A stretch of DNA of 9,460 bases from Alphaproteobacteria bacterium. GTDB lineage: Bacteria; Pseudomonadota; Alphaproteobacteria; UBA828. Positions 1-7,480 of this stretch are shown here, piece after piece. Position 1 is the first letter of the stretch. Each line of letters starts with the position of its first letter. The translations under genes and the position numbers were made by a program. The notes under the pieces were generated by a model. That model was not told where the DNA came from, made no database searches, and saw nothing but the letters and a program-made list of their open reading frames with translations. The stretch spans positions 1-9,460 of the forward strand of contig JAPYQV010000075.1 of NCBI GenBank assembly GCA_029937205.1, written 5' to 3'.

Positions 1-438
1 GTTGAAGCCCTCGTCGTGGCGCATGAAGGTGATGTCGTCATTGTCCCGCGCGGCGCGCTCCATGCCTTCCGCAATCTCGAGAAAAAGCGGCTTCTCCTCG
101 GCCGAGCGGTGCTTCGCCGCGCCGCGCGCGATCAGCTTTTCGAGCTCGCGCCGCACCTCGAGCAGCTGCAGCTGTTTGGCCGGGTTTATCTCGGTCACCA
201 GGATGCCCTTGCGCGGCAGGATCGTCACCAGACCTTCACGGGTCAGGCGCTGCAAAGCTTCGCGTATCGGCGTGCGCCCGATCGCGAGTTCGGCGGCGAG
301 CGCGGTTTCCGACAAGACGATGCCCGGCTCGAGCTTCAAGGTGACGATCATTTCCTCGAGCGCATGATAGGCACGGTCGGTCAAGCTGGCGCCGCTTTGA
401 CGCGGCTCTTCAGGCACGGCGACCGCTGATTTCGTCAT
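1..438 (-). CDS. GntR-family (FadR/FCD subfamily) transcriptional regulator, C-terminus cut by window edge
   Basis: A frame open from an ATG at 436-438 to base 1 gives 146 residues with no stop, so the gene continues beyond the window. Residues about 20-84 form the winged helix-turn-helix of GntR regulators, with LSETALAAEL and the hallmark RTPIREAL recognition segment (residues 55-62), then a wing ending in PRKGILV. From about residue 90 the all-helical FCD ligand domain begins (LEVRRELEKLIARAA). The last visible residues, HDEGFN, match the first metal-binding D..FH-type motif of FCD domains. These regulators usually repress a neighbouring catabolic operon and release DNA on binding a small acid. 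The start lies 5 bases after the stop of the PanB-like gene, so the two are probably co-transcribed and the regulator may control this cluster (inference). The ligand cannot be read from the sequence. Confidence 0.9.
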   Translation of the reverse strand, partial: MTKSAVAVPEEPRQSGASLTDRAYHALEEMIVTLKLEPGIVLSETALAAELAIGRTPIREALQRLTREGLVTILPRKGILVTEINPAKQLQLLEVRRELEKLIARGAAKHRSAEEKPLFLEIAEGMERAARDNDDITFMRHDEGFN

Positions 439-443
439 GGCCG

Positions 444-1313
444 TCACACCTGCTTGCGCCGCTCCACCATGGCGGCAAATTTATCCAGTTCGCCTTCGTC
501 GCAGCCATACGTGTGGTCTTCATCCGGGAAAACACCCTCTTTGACCTCCCGGACATATTGAGAAAGGCCCGCGACCGCGACTTCGGTCAAGTTGGCGTAG
601 CGCTTGGTGAACTTCGGCTTGAAATCGGTGAAGACGCCCAACAGGTCGTAACACAGCAGGATTTGCCCGTCCGTGCCGGCGCCGGCGCCGATGCCGATGG
701 TCGGGATCTCGAGTTGCGCCGAGATCAGTTCGGCGATCTTCCCCGGCACCGCCTCGAACTCCAGCATGAAACAGCCGGCATCCTCGATCGCCAGGGCGTC
801 CTCGAGGATCTTCATGGCGCTCTCGGCCGTGCGGCCCTGGATTTTGAAGCCGCCGAACATGGCCACGGTGTGCGGCGTCAGGCCGATATGCGAGGCGGTC
901 GGGATGCCGGCATCGACCAGCGCTTTCAGGATATGGGCCTGGCTCTTACCGCCCTGGGGCTTGACCGCGTCGCAGCCGCCCTGCTGCATGAAGTCCGTCG
1001 CGTTGGCGAGCGCCTTTTCGACGGTGTGGTAGCTCTGATACGGCATGCAGCCGAGCATGAACGTGTTGGGCGCGCCTTTGCGTACGGCCATGGCATGCAG
1101 CAGCATCATCTCCATGGTCGCCGGCACGGTGTTGGCATGGCCGTGCGAGATCATCGCCAAGCTGTCGCCCAACACCGCCACGTCGACACCGGCCATCTCG
1201 GCCCATTGTGCGGCGGTGTAATCGGGCACCGACGTGTAGACCATTTTCTCGCCGGTCTTCTTGGACTCGCGAATCTCGGTGATCGTGCGCTTTTTGCGCG
1301 GTTCGTCCACCAT
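444..1313 (-). CDS. PanB-like protein (3-methyl-2-oxobutanoate hydroxymethyltransferase family) with altered metal-site residues
   Basis: The 289-residue product aligns end to end with PanB, the ketopantoate hydroxymethyltransferase of pantothenate synthesis (phosphoenolpyruvate mutase/isocitrate lyase superfamily TIM barrel). Recognisable blocks are GDSLAMISHGH (residues 49-59), MPYQSY (90-95), VKPQGG (117-122), SHIGLTPHTV (141-150), GGFKIQGR (154-161), FEAVP (186-190) and IGIGAGAGTDGQIL (206-219). Compared with E. coli PanB recalled from memory, Asp45, Ser46, Lys112, His136 and Glu181 are kept as D50, S51, K118, H142 and E187. Asp84, a Mg ligand, is C89, and Glu114 is Q120. There is also an extra C-terminal tail of about 20 residues. 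The altered metal site and catabolic-looking neighbours argue against simple pantothenate synthesis; a paralogue acting on another 2-oxo acid or a retro-aldol substrate is possible (inference). The ATG is preceded by GGGAG with a 7-base spacer. No panC is visible nearby. Confidence 0.85.
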   Translation of the reverse strand: MVDEPRKKRTITEIRESKKTGEKMVYTSVPDYTAAQWAEMAGVDVAVLGDSLAMISHGHANTVPATMEMMLLHAMAVRKGAPNTFMLGCMPYQSYHTVEKALANATDFMQQGGCDAVKPQGGKSQAHILKALVDAGIPTASHIGLTPHTVAMFGGFKIQGRTAESAMKILEDALAIEDAGCFMLEFEAVPGKIAELISAQLEIPTIGIGAGAGTDGQILLCYDLLGVFTDFKPKFTKRYANLTEVAVAGLSQYVREVKEGVFPDEDHTYGCDEGELDKFAAMVERRKQV

Positions 1314-1320
1314 GCTCCAA

Positions 1321-1355
1321 CTCCCACTAATCTATCTGTGATATATTAGTGGGAG
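1321..1355 (-). promoter_or_regulatory. Dyad/hairpin overlapping the ribosome binding site of the PanB-like gene
   Basis: CTCCCACTAAT (1321-1331) is perfectly repeated in inverse at 1345-1355. Allowing one mismatch, the pairing extends to 15 bp with a 5-base loop (1336-1340). On the minus strand the downstream arm ends in GGGAG, 7 bases before the ATG of the PanB-like gene, so a hairpin in the mRNA would cover the Shine-Dalgarno sequence. Alternatively, the dyad is a protein operator, for example for the GntR regulator encoded two genes on. There is no T-run on either side, so a rho-independent terminator is unlikely. The dyad itself is seen directly; its role is inference. Confidence 0.6.
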
Positions 1356-1388
1356 CCTCGCCACAGGGCAATCTGCGCAACAGAATAT

Positions 1389-1682
1389 TTATGCGTCGGT
1401 CAGGTCGAAATAGCGAATGCTGGGCTCGCCGGCGAGCGCTTTGCCGAGCGTGTCCAGATCGCCTCTCTCGTGACGCCAGCCGAGATATTTATCGTACTTC
1501 TCCCGGCTCTCCCACTTTCCAACCAAAACCATCACATCGGCATCGTCCTGGTTTTGATAGGTATTGATTTCTATGCAGCCGTCATAGCTGCGCGTGTCGG
1601 GCAGAATTCCCTGCATCATTTTGATAAAATCGTTACCGGTGCCGGGCTTGGCTTTGGCTTCGAGGATGACGGTGATGGCCAT
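1389..1682 (-). CDS. Antibiotic biosynthesis monooxygenase (ABM) domain small protein
   Basis: The 97-residue product has the layout of a single ABM/dimeric alpha-beta barrel domain: an N-terminal strand (AITVILEAKAKPG), a helix, then DGCIEINTYQNQDDAD (residues 34-49), VLVGKWESREKYDKYL and a short C-terminal strand SIRYFDL. ABM-fold proteins of this size act as cofactor-free monooxygenases on quinols and phenols, as haem-degrading enzymes, or as small-molecule-binding partners. No haem-ligand signature is obvious, and family membership alone does not fix the activity. The start at 1682 is chosen because a near-perfect AGGAGG lies 5 bases upstream. The reading frame stays open much further upstream (to about 2141), but that extension has no homologous look and overlaps the divergent amidohydrolase gene. 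It probably leads the ABM / PanB-like / GntR unit. Confidence 0.8.
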   Translation of the reverse strand: MAITVILEAKAKPGTGNDFIKMMQGILPDTRSYDGCIEINTYQNQDDADVMVLVGKWESREKYDKYLGWRHERGDLDTLGKALAGEPSIRYFDLTDA

Positions 1683-1687
1683 GGACG

Positions 1688-1693
1688 CCTCCT
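1688..1693 (-). promoter_or_regulatory. Strong ribosome binding site that fixes the ABM gene start
   Basis: The plus strand reads CCTCCT, i.e. AGGAGG on the minus strand, 5 bases before the ATG at 1682. This decides against the much longer in-frame reading that would run into the amidohydrolase gene. Confidence 0.8.
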
Positions 1694-1849
1694 TTTTAGG
1701 TGTGCGGCCTATGAACGCTTTGACGGCAAATTTATCGCTGATGAAAACGTGCTTCGTCGCGTTCCGGGATGTTAAGGCAATTAGAGGAAAGCAGGCAAGC
1801 TGGTGCCGCCTGTTGTCTAACTTTCGCAGACAGAACCGGGGGAAACCGA

Positions 1850-1876
1850 TTGCCTCCAAAATATCCCGCTTATACC
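1850..1876 (+). promoter_or_regulatory. Possible sigma70-like promoter for the amidohydrolase-CobW unit
   Basis: TTGCCT (1850-1855) and TATACC (1871-1876) are separated by 15 bases, shorter than the ideal 17, in the relatively AT-rich stretch between the divergent ABM and amidohydrolase genes. The 246-base interval 1683-1928 must hold promoters for both directions. I see no clear operator palindrome in it. Weak evidence based on hexamer resemblance only. Confidence 0.25.
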
Positions 1877-1928
1877 TTTCGTCCTTGAAGCCGTTTCGAA
1901 TCATCATCAAGGCGAAATAGAATTCATC

Positions 1929-3575
1929 GTGCAAGAAATTACCGTCTATACCGCGCGCGCCATTCATACCATGAACCCGTCCTTTCCCGTGGCCCGTGCG
2001 GTCGCGGTGCGGGGCGACCGGATCATTGAGGTTGGCGACCCTGAAAGCCTCGGGCCTTGGCTCGATGCCCACCCGCACCGCTTCGACGATCGCTTTCGCG
2101 ACCATATTCTGATGCCGGGCTTTATCGACCCGCACCTCCATCCCTCAATGGCCGCGCTGCTGTTGCAGATGGAATTCATCACCGCCCTGGATTGGCGTTT
2201 GCCGTGGCAAAACGTGGCCGCGGTGCGCGGGCAGAATGCCTTTCTCGACCGGCTGAGCGAAATCGAAAGCGCCATCTCCGACCCGGACGAGCCGCTCTTT
2301 ACCTGGGGCCATCATCCGATCTGGCACGGCGAGATCGACCGGGAAACGATCAACAGCGTTTCCGCGACGCGGCCGATTGTCGTGTGGCACCGGGGCTTCC
2401 ATTCCCTGATCGTCAATGACGCGGCGCTCGGCTGGATGGGCCTGGAGCGCGCCGATATCGAGCGCCATCCGCAGATCGATGCCGCAACAGGAAAATTTTT
2501 CGAGACCGGCCTGGCTTTGGCGTTCCGCGCCATTAATCCCTACCTGCTGGCGCCCGGCCGTTTTGCCGACGGCATGGAACGGCTGCGGGCTTGCGTCCAT
2601 CACGGCGGCCACACGACGATCGGCGATATGGCGATCGGCATTTTCGATTTTGAAATGGAATGGGCGCAGCAGGTTAAATCGTTCGAACGGGACGACACGC
2701 CCTTCCGCGTCGCCGTAACGCCGTTTGCCAGCAGCATGGCAGGCGGCGATGTCGGCCCCGAGCGGGTCGAAGAAATGCGCGCTTACCAGGCGCGTAATAC
2801 GCACCGCCTGAAATTCGGCAATCACGTCAAAATGTTTGCCGACGGCGGCTTGTTTTCCGGCCTCTCTCAGTTCGGTGAACCCGGCAGGATCGACGGCGGC
2901 CACGGCGAATGGATGATGGCGCCGGAGATTTTCGAAAAAGTGGCGCGTCTGTTTTGGAACGAAGGCTTCCAGATTCACGTCCATTGTTCGGCCGAGCTTG
3001 GCCTTGAATTAGCGCTCGACACGCTGGAGAAGCTGCAATGGGAACGGCCGCGCTTTAATCACCGCTTCACCATCGAGCATCTCGGCCTCTCGACCCCTGA
3101 GCAGATCCGCCGCATGGCGGATCTGGGCGCCCTGGCGTCGGTCAACCCGAATTACATCTTCGAGCTCGGCCATGCCTATTGGCAGAATCTGGTCGGCTTC
3201 GAGCGCGCCTCGCAAATGGCGCGCGGCGCCTCCCTGATCCGTCACAATATCCCCACAACCCTCCATTCCGATTTTACCATGGCCCCGGCGCAGCCACTCA
3301 ACAGCGCCTGGATTGCCGCCAACCGGTTCAGCGAAAACGGCGGCGTGTTGTGCCCTGAAGAACGCCTCACGCTCGATGACGCCTTGCGCGCGATAACCAT
3401 AGAGGCCGCCTATATTCTCGGTATGGAAAACGACATCGGCAGCATCCGCGCCGGCAAGAAAGCCGATTTCACCGTGCTCGAGCAGGACCCTTACGAAATC
3501 CCCGTGGCCGATCTCAAAGACATCCCGATTTGGGGAACGGTGTTCGAAGGCCGCCCCTTTCCGCTCGGCGCTTAG
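1929..3575 (+). CDS. Amidohydrolase family protein (amidohydrolase_3 / YtcJ-like metal-dependent hydrolase)
   Basis: The 548-residue protein starts with a small beta-sandwich segment (IHTMNPSFPVARAVAVRGDR) that is completed at the C-terminus by SIRAGKKADFTVLEQDPYEI, the usual layout of amidohydrolases around a TIM barrel. Metal-site motifs are visible: GFIDPHLHP (H69, H71), IHVHCSAE (H350, H352), TIEHLG (H384) and HSDFTMAP (D448). K301 in VKMFADGG is the candidate bridging lysine of the subfamily. No signal peptide is seen, so it is probably cytoplasmic. YtcJ-type enzymes hydrolyse amide, formamide or imide bonds of varied small molecules; the substrate is not predictable here. The GTG start is chosen because the conserved N-terminal strand begins before the first internal ATG (1971). 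The ribosome binding site is weak (AAGG at 1909-1912, rather far). The stop is 3 bases from the CobW GTPase start, so the two are probably translationally coupled. Confidence 0.88.
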   Translation: MQEITVYTARAIHTMNPSFPVARAVAVRGDRIIEVGDPESLGPWLDAHPHRFDDRFRDHILMPGFIDPHLHPSMAALLLQMEFITALDWRLPWQNVAAVRGQNAFLDRLSEIESAISDPDEPLFTWGHHPIWHGEIDRETINSVSATRPIVVWHRGFHSLIVNDAALGWMGLERADIERHPQIDAATGKFFETGLALAFRAINPYLLAPGRFADGMERLRACVHHGGHTTIGDMAIGIFDFEMEWAQQVKSFERDDTPFRVAVTPFASSMAGGDVGPERVEEMRAYQARNTHRLKFGNHVKMFADGGLFSGLSQFGEPGRIDGGHGEWMMAPEIFEKVARLFWNEGFQIHVHCSAELGLELALDTLEKLQWERPRFNHRFTIEHLGLSTPEQIRRMADLGALASVNPNYIFELGHAYWQNLVGFERASQMARGASLIRHNIPTTLHSDFTMAPAQPLNSAWIAANRFSENGGVLCPEERLTLDDALRAITIEAAYILGMENDIGSIRAGKKADFTVLEQDPYEIPVADLKDIPIWGTVFEGRPFPLGA

Positions 3576-3578
3576 ACC

Positions 3579-4496
3579 GTGATCCCGCTCACCGTCATCG
3601 GCGGATATCTCGGCGCCGGTAAAACCACGCTGATCAACCATCTTCTCTCCGCCGGCCACGGCCGGCGCTTAGCCGTGTTGGTCAATGATTTCGGCGCCGT
3701 CAACATCGACCGCGATCTGATCGCGCGCCATGACGGCGATACCATCGCGCTCACCAATGGCTGCGTCTGCTGCTCGATCCCGGACGCGCTCGGTGACGCG
3801 TTGGACAAGGTGATCGCGCTGAAACCCGACAATATCGTCATCGAAGCGAGCGGCGTCGCCGACCCGGCGAAGGTCGCCTATTACGGCCAGGGCTGGCCCG
3901 GCGTGCGCCTCGACGTGGTGGCAACACTGGTCGACGCCACCAATATCCGTGAAAGGGCCGGCGACAAGTTCGTCGGCAATTTGGTGATGCGCCAGCTCGA
4001 GGTCGGCGATTTCCTGTTGCTGTCGAAAACCGACCTGATCGACGGCGACGAGCAACGCAGCGTCCGCGACTGGCTGGCGGCTGAGGTGGGAGAATCCGCG
4101 CTGGTGAACATCCGCAATGGATCGCTGCCGGCCGATCTGTTGCTGGAAAGCGGCACCCGGCGCCACGACACCGTACCGCCGGACGAAACACCCGATCACG
4201 GCGGCGATTTCACTTCGCTGCTGTTTGAGCATCCCCGCCCCCTCGACCGCGCCGCCTTCATGGCTGAAATGGCCGGCTGGCCGGACGCGGTTCTAAGAGC
4301 CAAAGGATTCGTTCGGTTCTCCGAAGACACCAACCAAGCATACAGCCTGCAACGTGTCGGCGCCCGCGTGAGCCTGGAAGCCGTCCCCTACCCCGACGAT
4401 CTCAAGCCCGGCAGCCAAATCACCCTCATCGGAGCGCGCCACCAATTCAACCCCGAAGCGCTGCGCGCCAGCCTGCAACGGTGCTTGGCGGCCTGA
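3579..4496 (+). CDS. CobW/COG0523-family GTPase, putative metal chaperone
   Basis: This 305-residue G3E GTPase has its P-loop at the N-terminus (GGYLGAGKTT, residues 8-17), VNDFGAVNID (35-44), the diagnostic metal-binding CxCC in NGCVCCSIPDAL (C62, C64, C65), IEASGVADP (88-96) and SKTDLID (149-155) in the place of the NKxD guanine-specificity motif. The region from about 210 onward (FTSLLFEHPRPLDRAAF, then RVGARVSLEAVPYPD) is the CobW C-terminal domain. No histidine-rich tract is present. COG0523 proteins use GTP hydrolysis to deliver zinc, cobalt or iron-type metals to client enzymes. The GTG start, 3 bases after the amidohydrolase stop, suggests the amidohydrolase as client, with the nearby Fe(II) dioxygenase as another candidate (inference). 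Zinc-uptake-type COG0523 paralogues usually carry Zur sites; none was recognised upstream. Confidence 0.92.
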   Translation: MIPLTVIGGYLGAGKTTLINHLLSAGHGRRLAVLVNDFGAVNIDRDLIARHDGDTIALTNGCVCCSIPDALGDALDKVIALKPDNIVIEASGVADPAKVAYYGQGWPGVRLDVVATLVDATNIRERAGDKFVGNLVMRQLEVGDFLLLSKTDLIDGDEQRSVRDWLAAEVGESALVNIRNGSLPADLLLESGTRRHDTVPPDETPDHGGDFTSLLFEHPRPLDRAAFMAEMAGWPDAVLRAKGFVRFSEDTNQAYSLQRVGARVSLEAVPYPDDLKPGSQITLIGARHQFNPEALRASLQRCLAA

Positions 4497-4570
4497 GCGC
4501 AAAGCGGGCCTCTGAGGCGCCGTTTCATTTGGCTGAACTTAGTTGCCTTTGTCTGGCGCCGCGCCTCGGG
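4497..4570. other. Convergent intergenic spacer, no strong terminator
   Basis: This 74-base gap separates the CobW gene from the oppositely transcribed dioxygenase alpha gene. GAGGCGC (4514-4520) can pair with GCGCCTC (4561-4567), but the 40-base loop and lack of T-runs make a classical intrinsic terminator doubtful. A smaller imperfect hairpin around 4531-4547 followed by TTTGTCT could weakly terminate plus-strand transcription. Confidence 0.3.
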
Positions 4571-5383
4571 CTAGCGGTTGAATTCCACCACCGCCGCGCC
4601 GCTGCCATAGCTCGGGCCGTAAGCGTGTAGCTTGGCGCTGTCGAAGCGCCACTGCAGGGCGCCCATAATCCAGTTCAGATGCTTCATACCCATGTCGGCG
4701 CGGACCGCACTGGCATAGGCGGGCAGATATTTGCGCAATCCCGCGCTGTCGCCGCGGCGCATGAGGCCGAGCAGTTTCATGTTGGCCTTGTCATCGACAG
4801 CGCTGGCAATCTTGTCTTTGGCGATATTGATTTCCTTGCGGAATATGGTGCCCGACAAACCGCCGACGCCGATCACCGCCACCCGCTTTTTCTGGCGGTT
4901 GGCGGTCTTCACGGCCATGCGCGCAAGTTTCTCCGTCAGGCCCGGGTCGTGGTAGAGGTTGTTGGCGGCAATCACCATCGGAATTTTGCCGCCCGGATTG
5001 AGAAAATTGGCGGCGACAATGGTACCGGTATCGATCGGGAAGCCGTCATAATCCACCGCCTTCGCCTTGATGCCGAGGGCCGCGCAGCCGCGCACGCAGG
5101 CCTTGGCAAGGCTGGTGTCGATAGAGAGGTCGTAAGGCAGGTCGCCGTAAGCGTACCAATTTTCATCGACATGCAGCCCTTGAACCCGGCGCCGGGTTTG
5201 CCACAATTCGTCGAGCACCGCGATCCATTGGGTCGAATAGACCAGCAGCACATCCGGCTTTTTCTCTGCCAGCGATGCGGCGGCGCGGCGATAACCGTCG
5301 ACAATCGGCGACCATGGCGGATTGTCCTGGACCAGATAGGGCAGCGGCGTTCCCGGCACAAGATAGGCACCTATAACAGGCAT
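4571..5383 (-). CDS. Class III extradiol dioxygenase, non-catalytic alpha subunit (AmnA-like, LigB superfamily)
   Basis: The 270-residue protein has the LigB/AmnA fold pattern and aligns with its own upstream neighbour (KPDVLLVYSTQW versus [24 protein letters not shown] versus [14 protein letters not shown]). It lacks the iron ligands: the N-terminal APHPPHL of the partner is VPGTPLPYL here, the second ligand histidine is Q52, the acid-base histidine region reads IGVGGLSGT, and the ligand Glu is D230. This is what is known for AmnA, the iron-free alpha subunit of 2-aminophenol 1,6-dioxygenase (alpha2-beta2), and the length is close to AmnA. Its role is probably structural, completing the tetramer and perhaps lining the active site. 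The start has a good ribosome binding site (AAAGGAAG on the minus strand, 5388-5395). It lies 56 bases downstream of the beta gene, in the beta-alpha order of amnBA. The substrate is unknown. Confidence 0.82.
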   Translation of the reverse strand: MPVIGAYLVPGTPLPYLVQDNPPWSPIVDGYRRAAASLAEKKPDVLLVYSTQWIAVLDELWQTRRRVQGLHVDENWYAYGDLPYDLSIDTSLAKACVRGCAALGIKAKAVDYDGFPIDTGTIVAANFLNPGGKIPMVIAANNLYHDPGLTEKLARMAVKTANRQKKRVAVIGVGGLSGTIFRKEINIAKDKIASAVDDKANMKLLGLMRRGDSAGLRKYLPAYASAVRADMGMKHLNWIMGALQWRFDSAKLHAYGPSYGSGAAVVEFNR

Positions 5384-5439
5384 AAATCTTCCTTTCCCGA
5401 AGGGTGGTGATGAATTCTCAAGGCCGCGTCGGGCGCCGC

Positions 5440-6539
<1,100 letters not shown>

Positions 6540-7292
6540 TCAGCCATATAAGACATCCGTGCGTATGATGTATTTTTGTCCCGATGTCACTTCCTCACCG
6601 GCATGGACACAGTGCTGCGGGTGCGTGCCATGCAGGAAGCACAAGACGGCGCCCTTCGGTGTTGCGACGCTGGCAAAACCGTTTTGCCGCGTTTGGAAGT
6701 GCGTTCTTCCGCCCGCATAACCGTCCGTGAGGAAGATCAAAAATGTCATCTCGCTGATGCGGTCGCCGTAAGCATCGTGGACCAGGCGCCGGTTAACAAC
6801 GCGGCTTCCAGACCACGCACCGTCGGTGTGCGGCGCAAAGAAATCACCTGTGATATAACGGTAAAATCTGAAACGCCCGTTGAGGCCGCGCGGCCTCAGG
6901 CTGGTGTAGCTGGACGCGCCGAAAAAATTCGTGCAGCGGTCCCAGATTGGGCCATCCACGCTGTCATCCACGACCCAGGTAAAATTGCCGTTGTGAAGCA
7001 CGTTGCGGGGCAGCGAAACCGGCGCATCGTCGTGGTAGCCGAGCGCATCGCTGAGTTCGACAAATTGGTCGCACGATTCGTCGCTCAATACATTTAGCAG
7101 CTGAAAGGCGCCCGGTACTTCCTCGATATCCACCCGTTCGACACTGCCCTTGGCGGCGCTGTCGAACGCAATTGCGCCGGGGCGCTTGCTCGCCCATACG
7201 GGCAGGTCCTGCCGGACGCGGCCGGGCTCCGTTGTCACGACATAAAAATCTTCGGCGCCGCATGAAGCGGCTGGATTGGGGCTGAAATTCAC
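6540..7292 (-). CDS. 2-oxoglutarate/Fe(II)-dependent oxygenase, prolyl-4-hydroxylase type
   Basis: The 250-residue protein carries the complete double-stranded beta-helix signature of the P4Hc family: RFRFYRYITGDFFAPHTDG with iron ligands H155 and D157, EMTFLIFLTDGYAGGRTHF as the central strands, then the distal ligand H230 in VHAGEEVTSGQKY and the 2-oxoglutarate-binding K240, ending IIRTDVLYG. Such enzymes couple decarboxylation of 2-oxoglutarate to hydroxylation of a protein or small-molecule substrate in the cytoplasm. Residues 1-60 precede the domain and have no motif I recognise. Only a GTG is available as start, because an in-frame TAG lies 6 bases upstream and no ATG follows before the domain; the ribosome binding site is weak. 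It is divergent from the cyclase-STAND gene and may or may not belong functionally with the dioxygenase unit. Confidence 0.88.
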   Translation of the reverse strand: MNFSPNPAASCGAEDFYVVTTEPGRVRQDLPVWASKRPGAIAFDSAAKGSVERVDIEEVPGAFQLLNVLSDESCDQFVELSDALGYHDDAPVSLPRNVLHNGNFTWVVDDSVDGPIWDRCTNFFGASSYTSLRPRGLNGRFRFYRYITGDFFAPHTDGAWSGSRVVNRRLVHDAYGDRISEMTFLIFLTDGYAGGRTHFQTRQNGFASVATPKGAVLCFLHGTHPQHCVHAGEEVTSGQKYIIRTDVLYG

Positions 7293-7336
7293 CGACTATT
7301 CATTGACTCATGGCATCCGATTCCGTCGCGCCGCGC

Positions 7337-7375
7337 TGCAATTCTATTGCAATCTTGCAGGCACGGGTAGGCAAT
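7337..7375. promoter_or_regulatory. Possible operator: TGCAAT dyad plus GCAAT repeats in the divergent promoter region
   Basis: TGCAAT-N3-ATTGCA (7337-7351) is a perfect inverted repeat. GCAAT also recurs directly at 7338, 7349 and 7371, i.e. at steps of 11 and 22 bases, about one and two helical turns. It sits between the oxygenase gene (minus) and the cyclase-STAND gene (plus), where a shared regulator could bind. I recognise no specific regulator consensus. Confidence 0.35.
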
Positions 7376-7431
7376 CCTGTAACGCAGACCAAACGCAACA
7401 TTTGACCTCTCGCGCCAAACGCCCCAACCCG

Positions 7432-7480
7432 ATGCCACGAGAACGATCGGCATAGACTCGCGGCGATCCTATGTGCGGAT
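7432..7480 (+). pseudogene. Frame-disrupted N-terminal coding remnant of the cyclase gene
   Basis: In the frame of the cyclase gene the codons 7457-7480 read LAAILCAD, the usual opening strand of proteobacterial class III cyclases. It ends with the first metal-binding Asp (7478-7480). That frame has no ATG, GTG, TTG or CTG between its preceding stop (7403-7405) and the GTG at 7481. A plausible start, ATG at 7432 (MPRER, a typical beginning for these proteins), is in another frame and meets TAG at 7453-7455. One surplus base between about 7445 and 7457 would explain both. Confidence 0.6.

Noticed and set aside
16..429. Plus-strand open frames at the left edge
   Set aside because: They oppose the GntR regulator, whose minus-strand reading has an unmistakable helix-turn-helix.
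444..1313. Naming the PanB-like gene panB as a pantothenate synthesis gene
   Set aside because: Two metal-site acids are replaced and the context is not biosynthetic, so a firm symbol would mislead.
513..1349. A 278-codon open frame on the plus strand opposite the PanB-like gene
   Set aside because: It is an antisense shadow: composition is Arg/His/Gly-rich without any motif, while the minus strand gives a full-length PanB family match.
1321..1355. Dyad as rho-independent terminator of the ABM gene
   Set aside because: No T-run follows on either strand, and the position against the PanB-like start fits regulation better.
1389..2141. A 250-codon reading of the ABM gene extended upstream
   Set aside because: The part before 1682 has no family resemblance and overlaps the amidohydrolase gene. 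AGGAGG directly before 1682 marks the true start.
2145..2984. A 279-codon open frame antisense to the amidohydrolase
   Set aside because: Shadow of a GC-rich gene; the plus strand shows all amidohydrolase metal motifs.
4514..4567. GAGGCGC/GCGCCTC as a bidirectional terminator between convergent genes
   Set aside because: Seven-base arms with a 40-base loop and no adjacent T-tract are too weak to claim.
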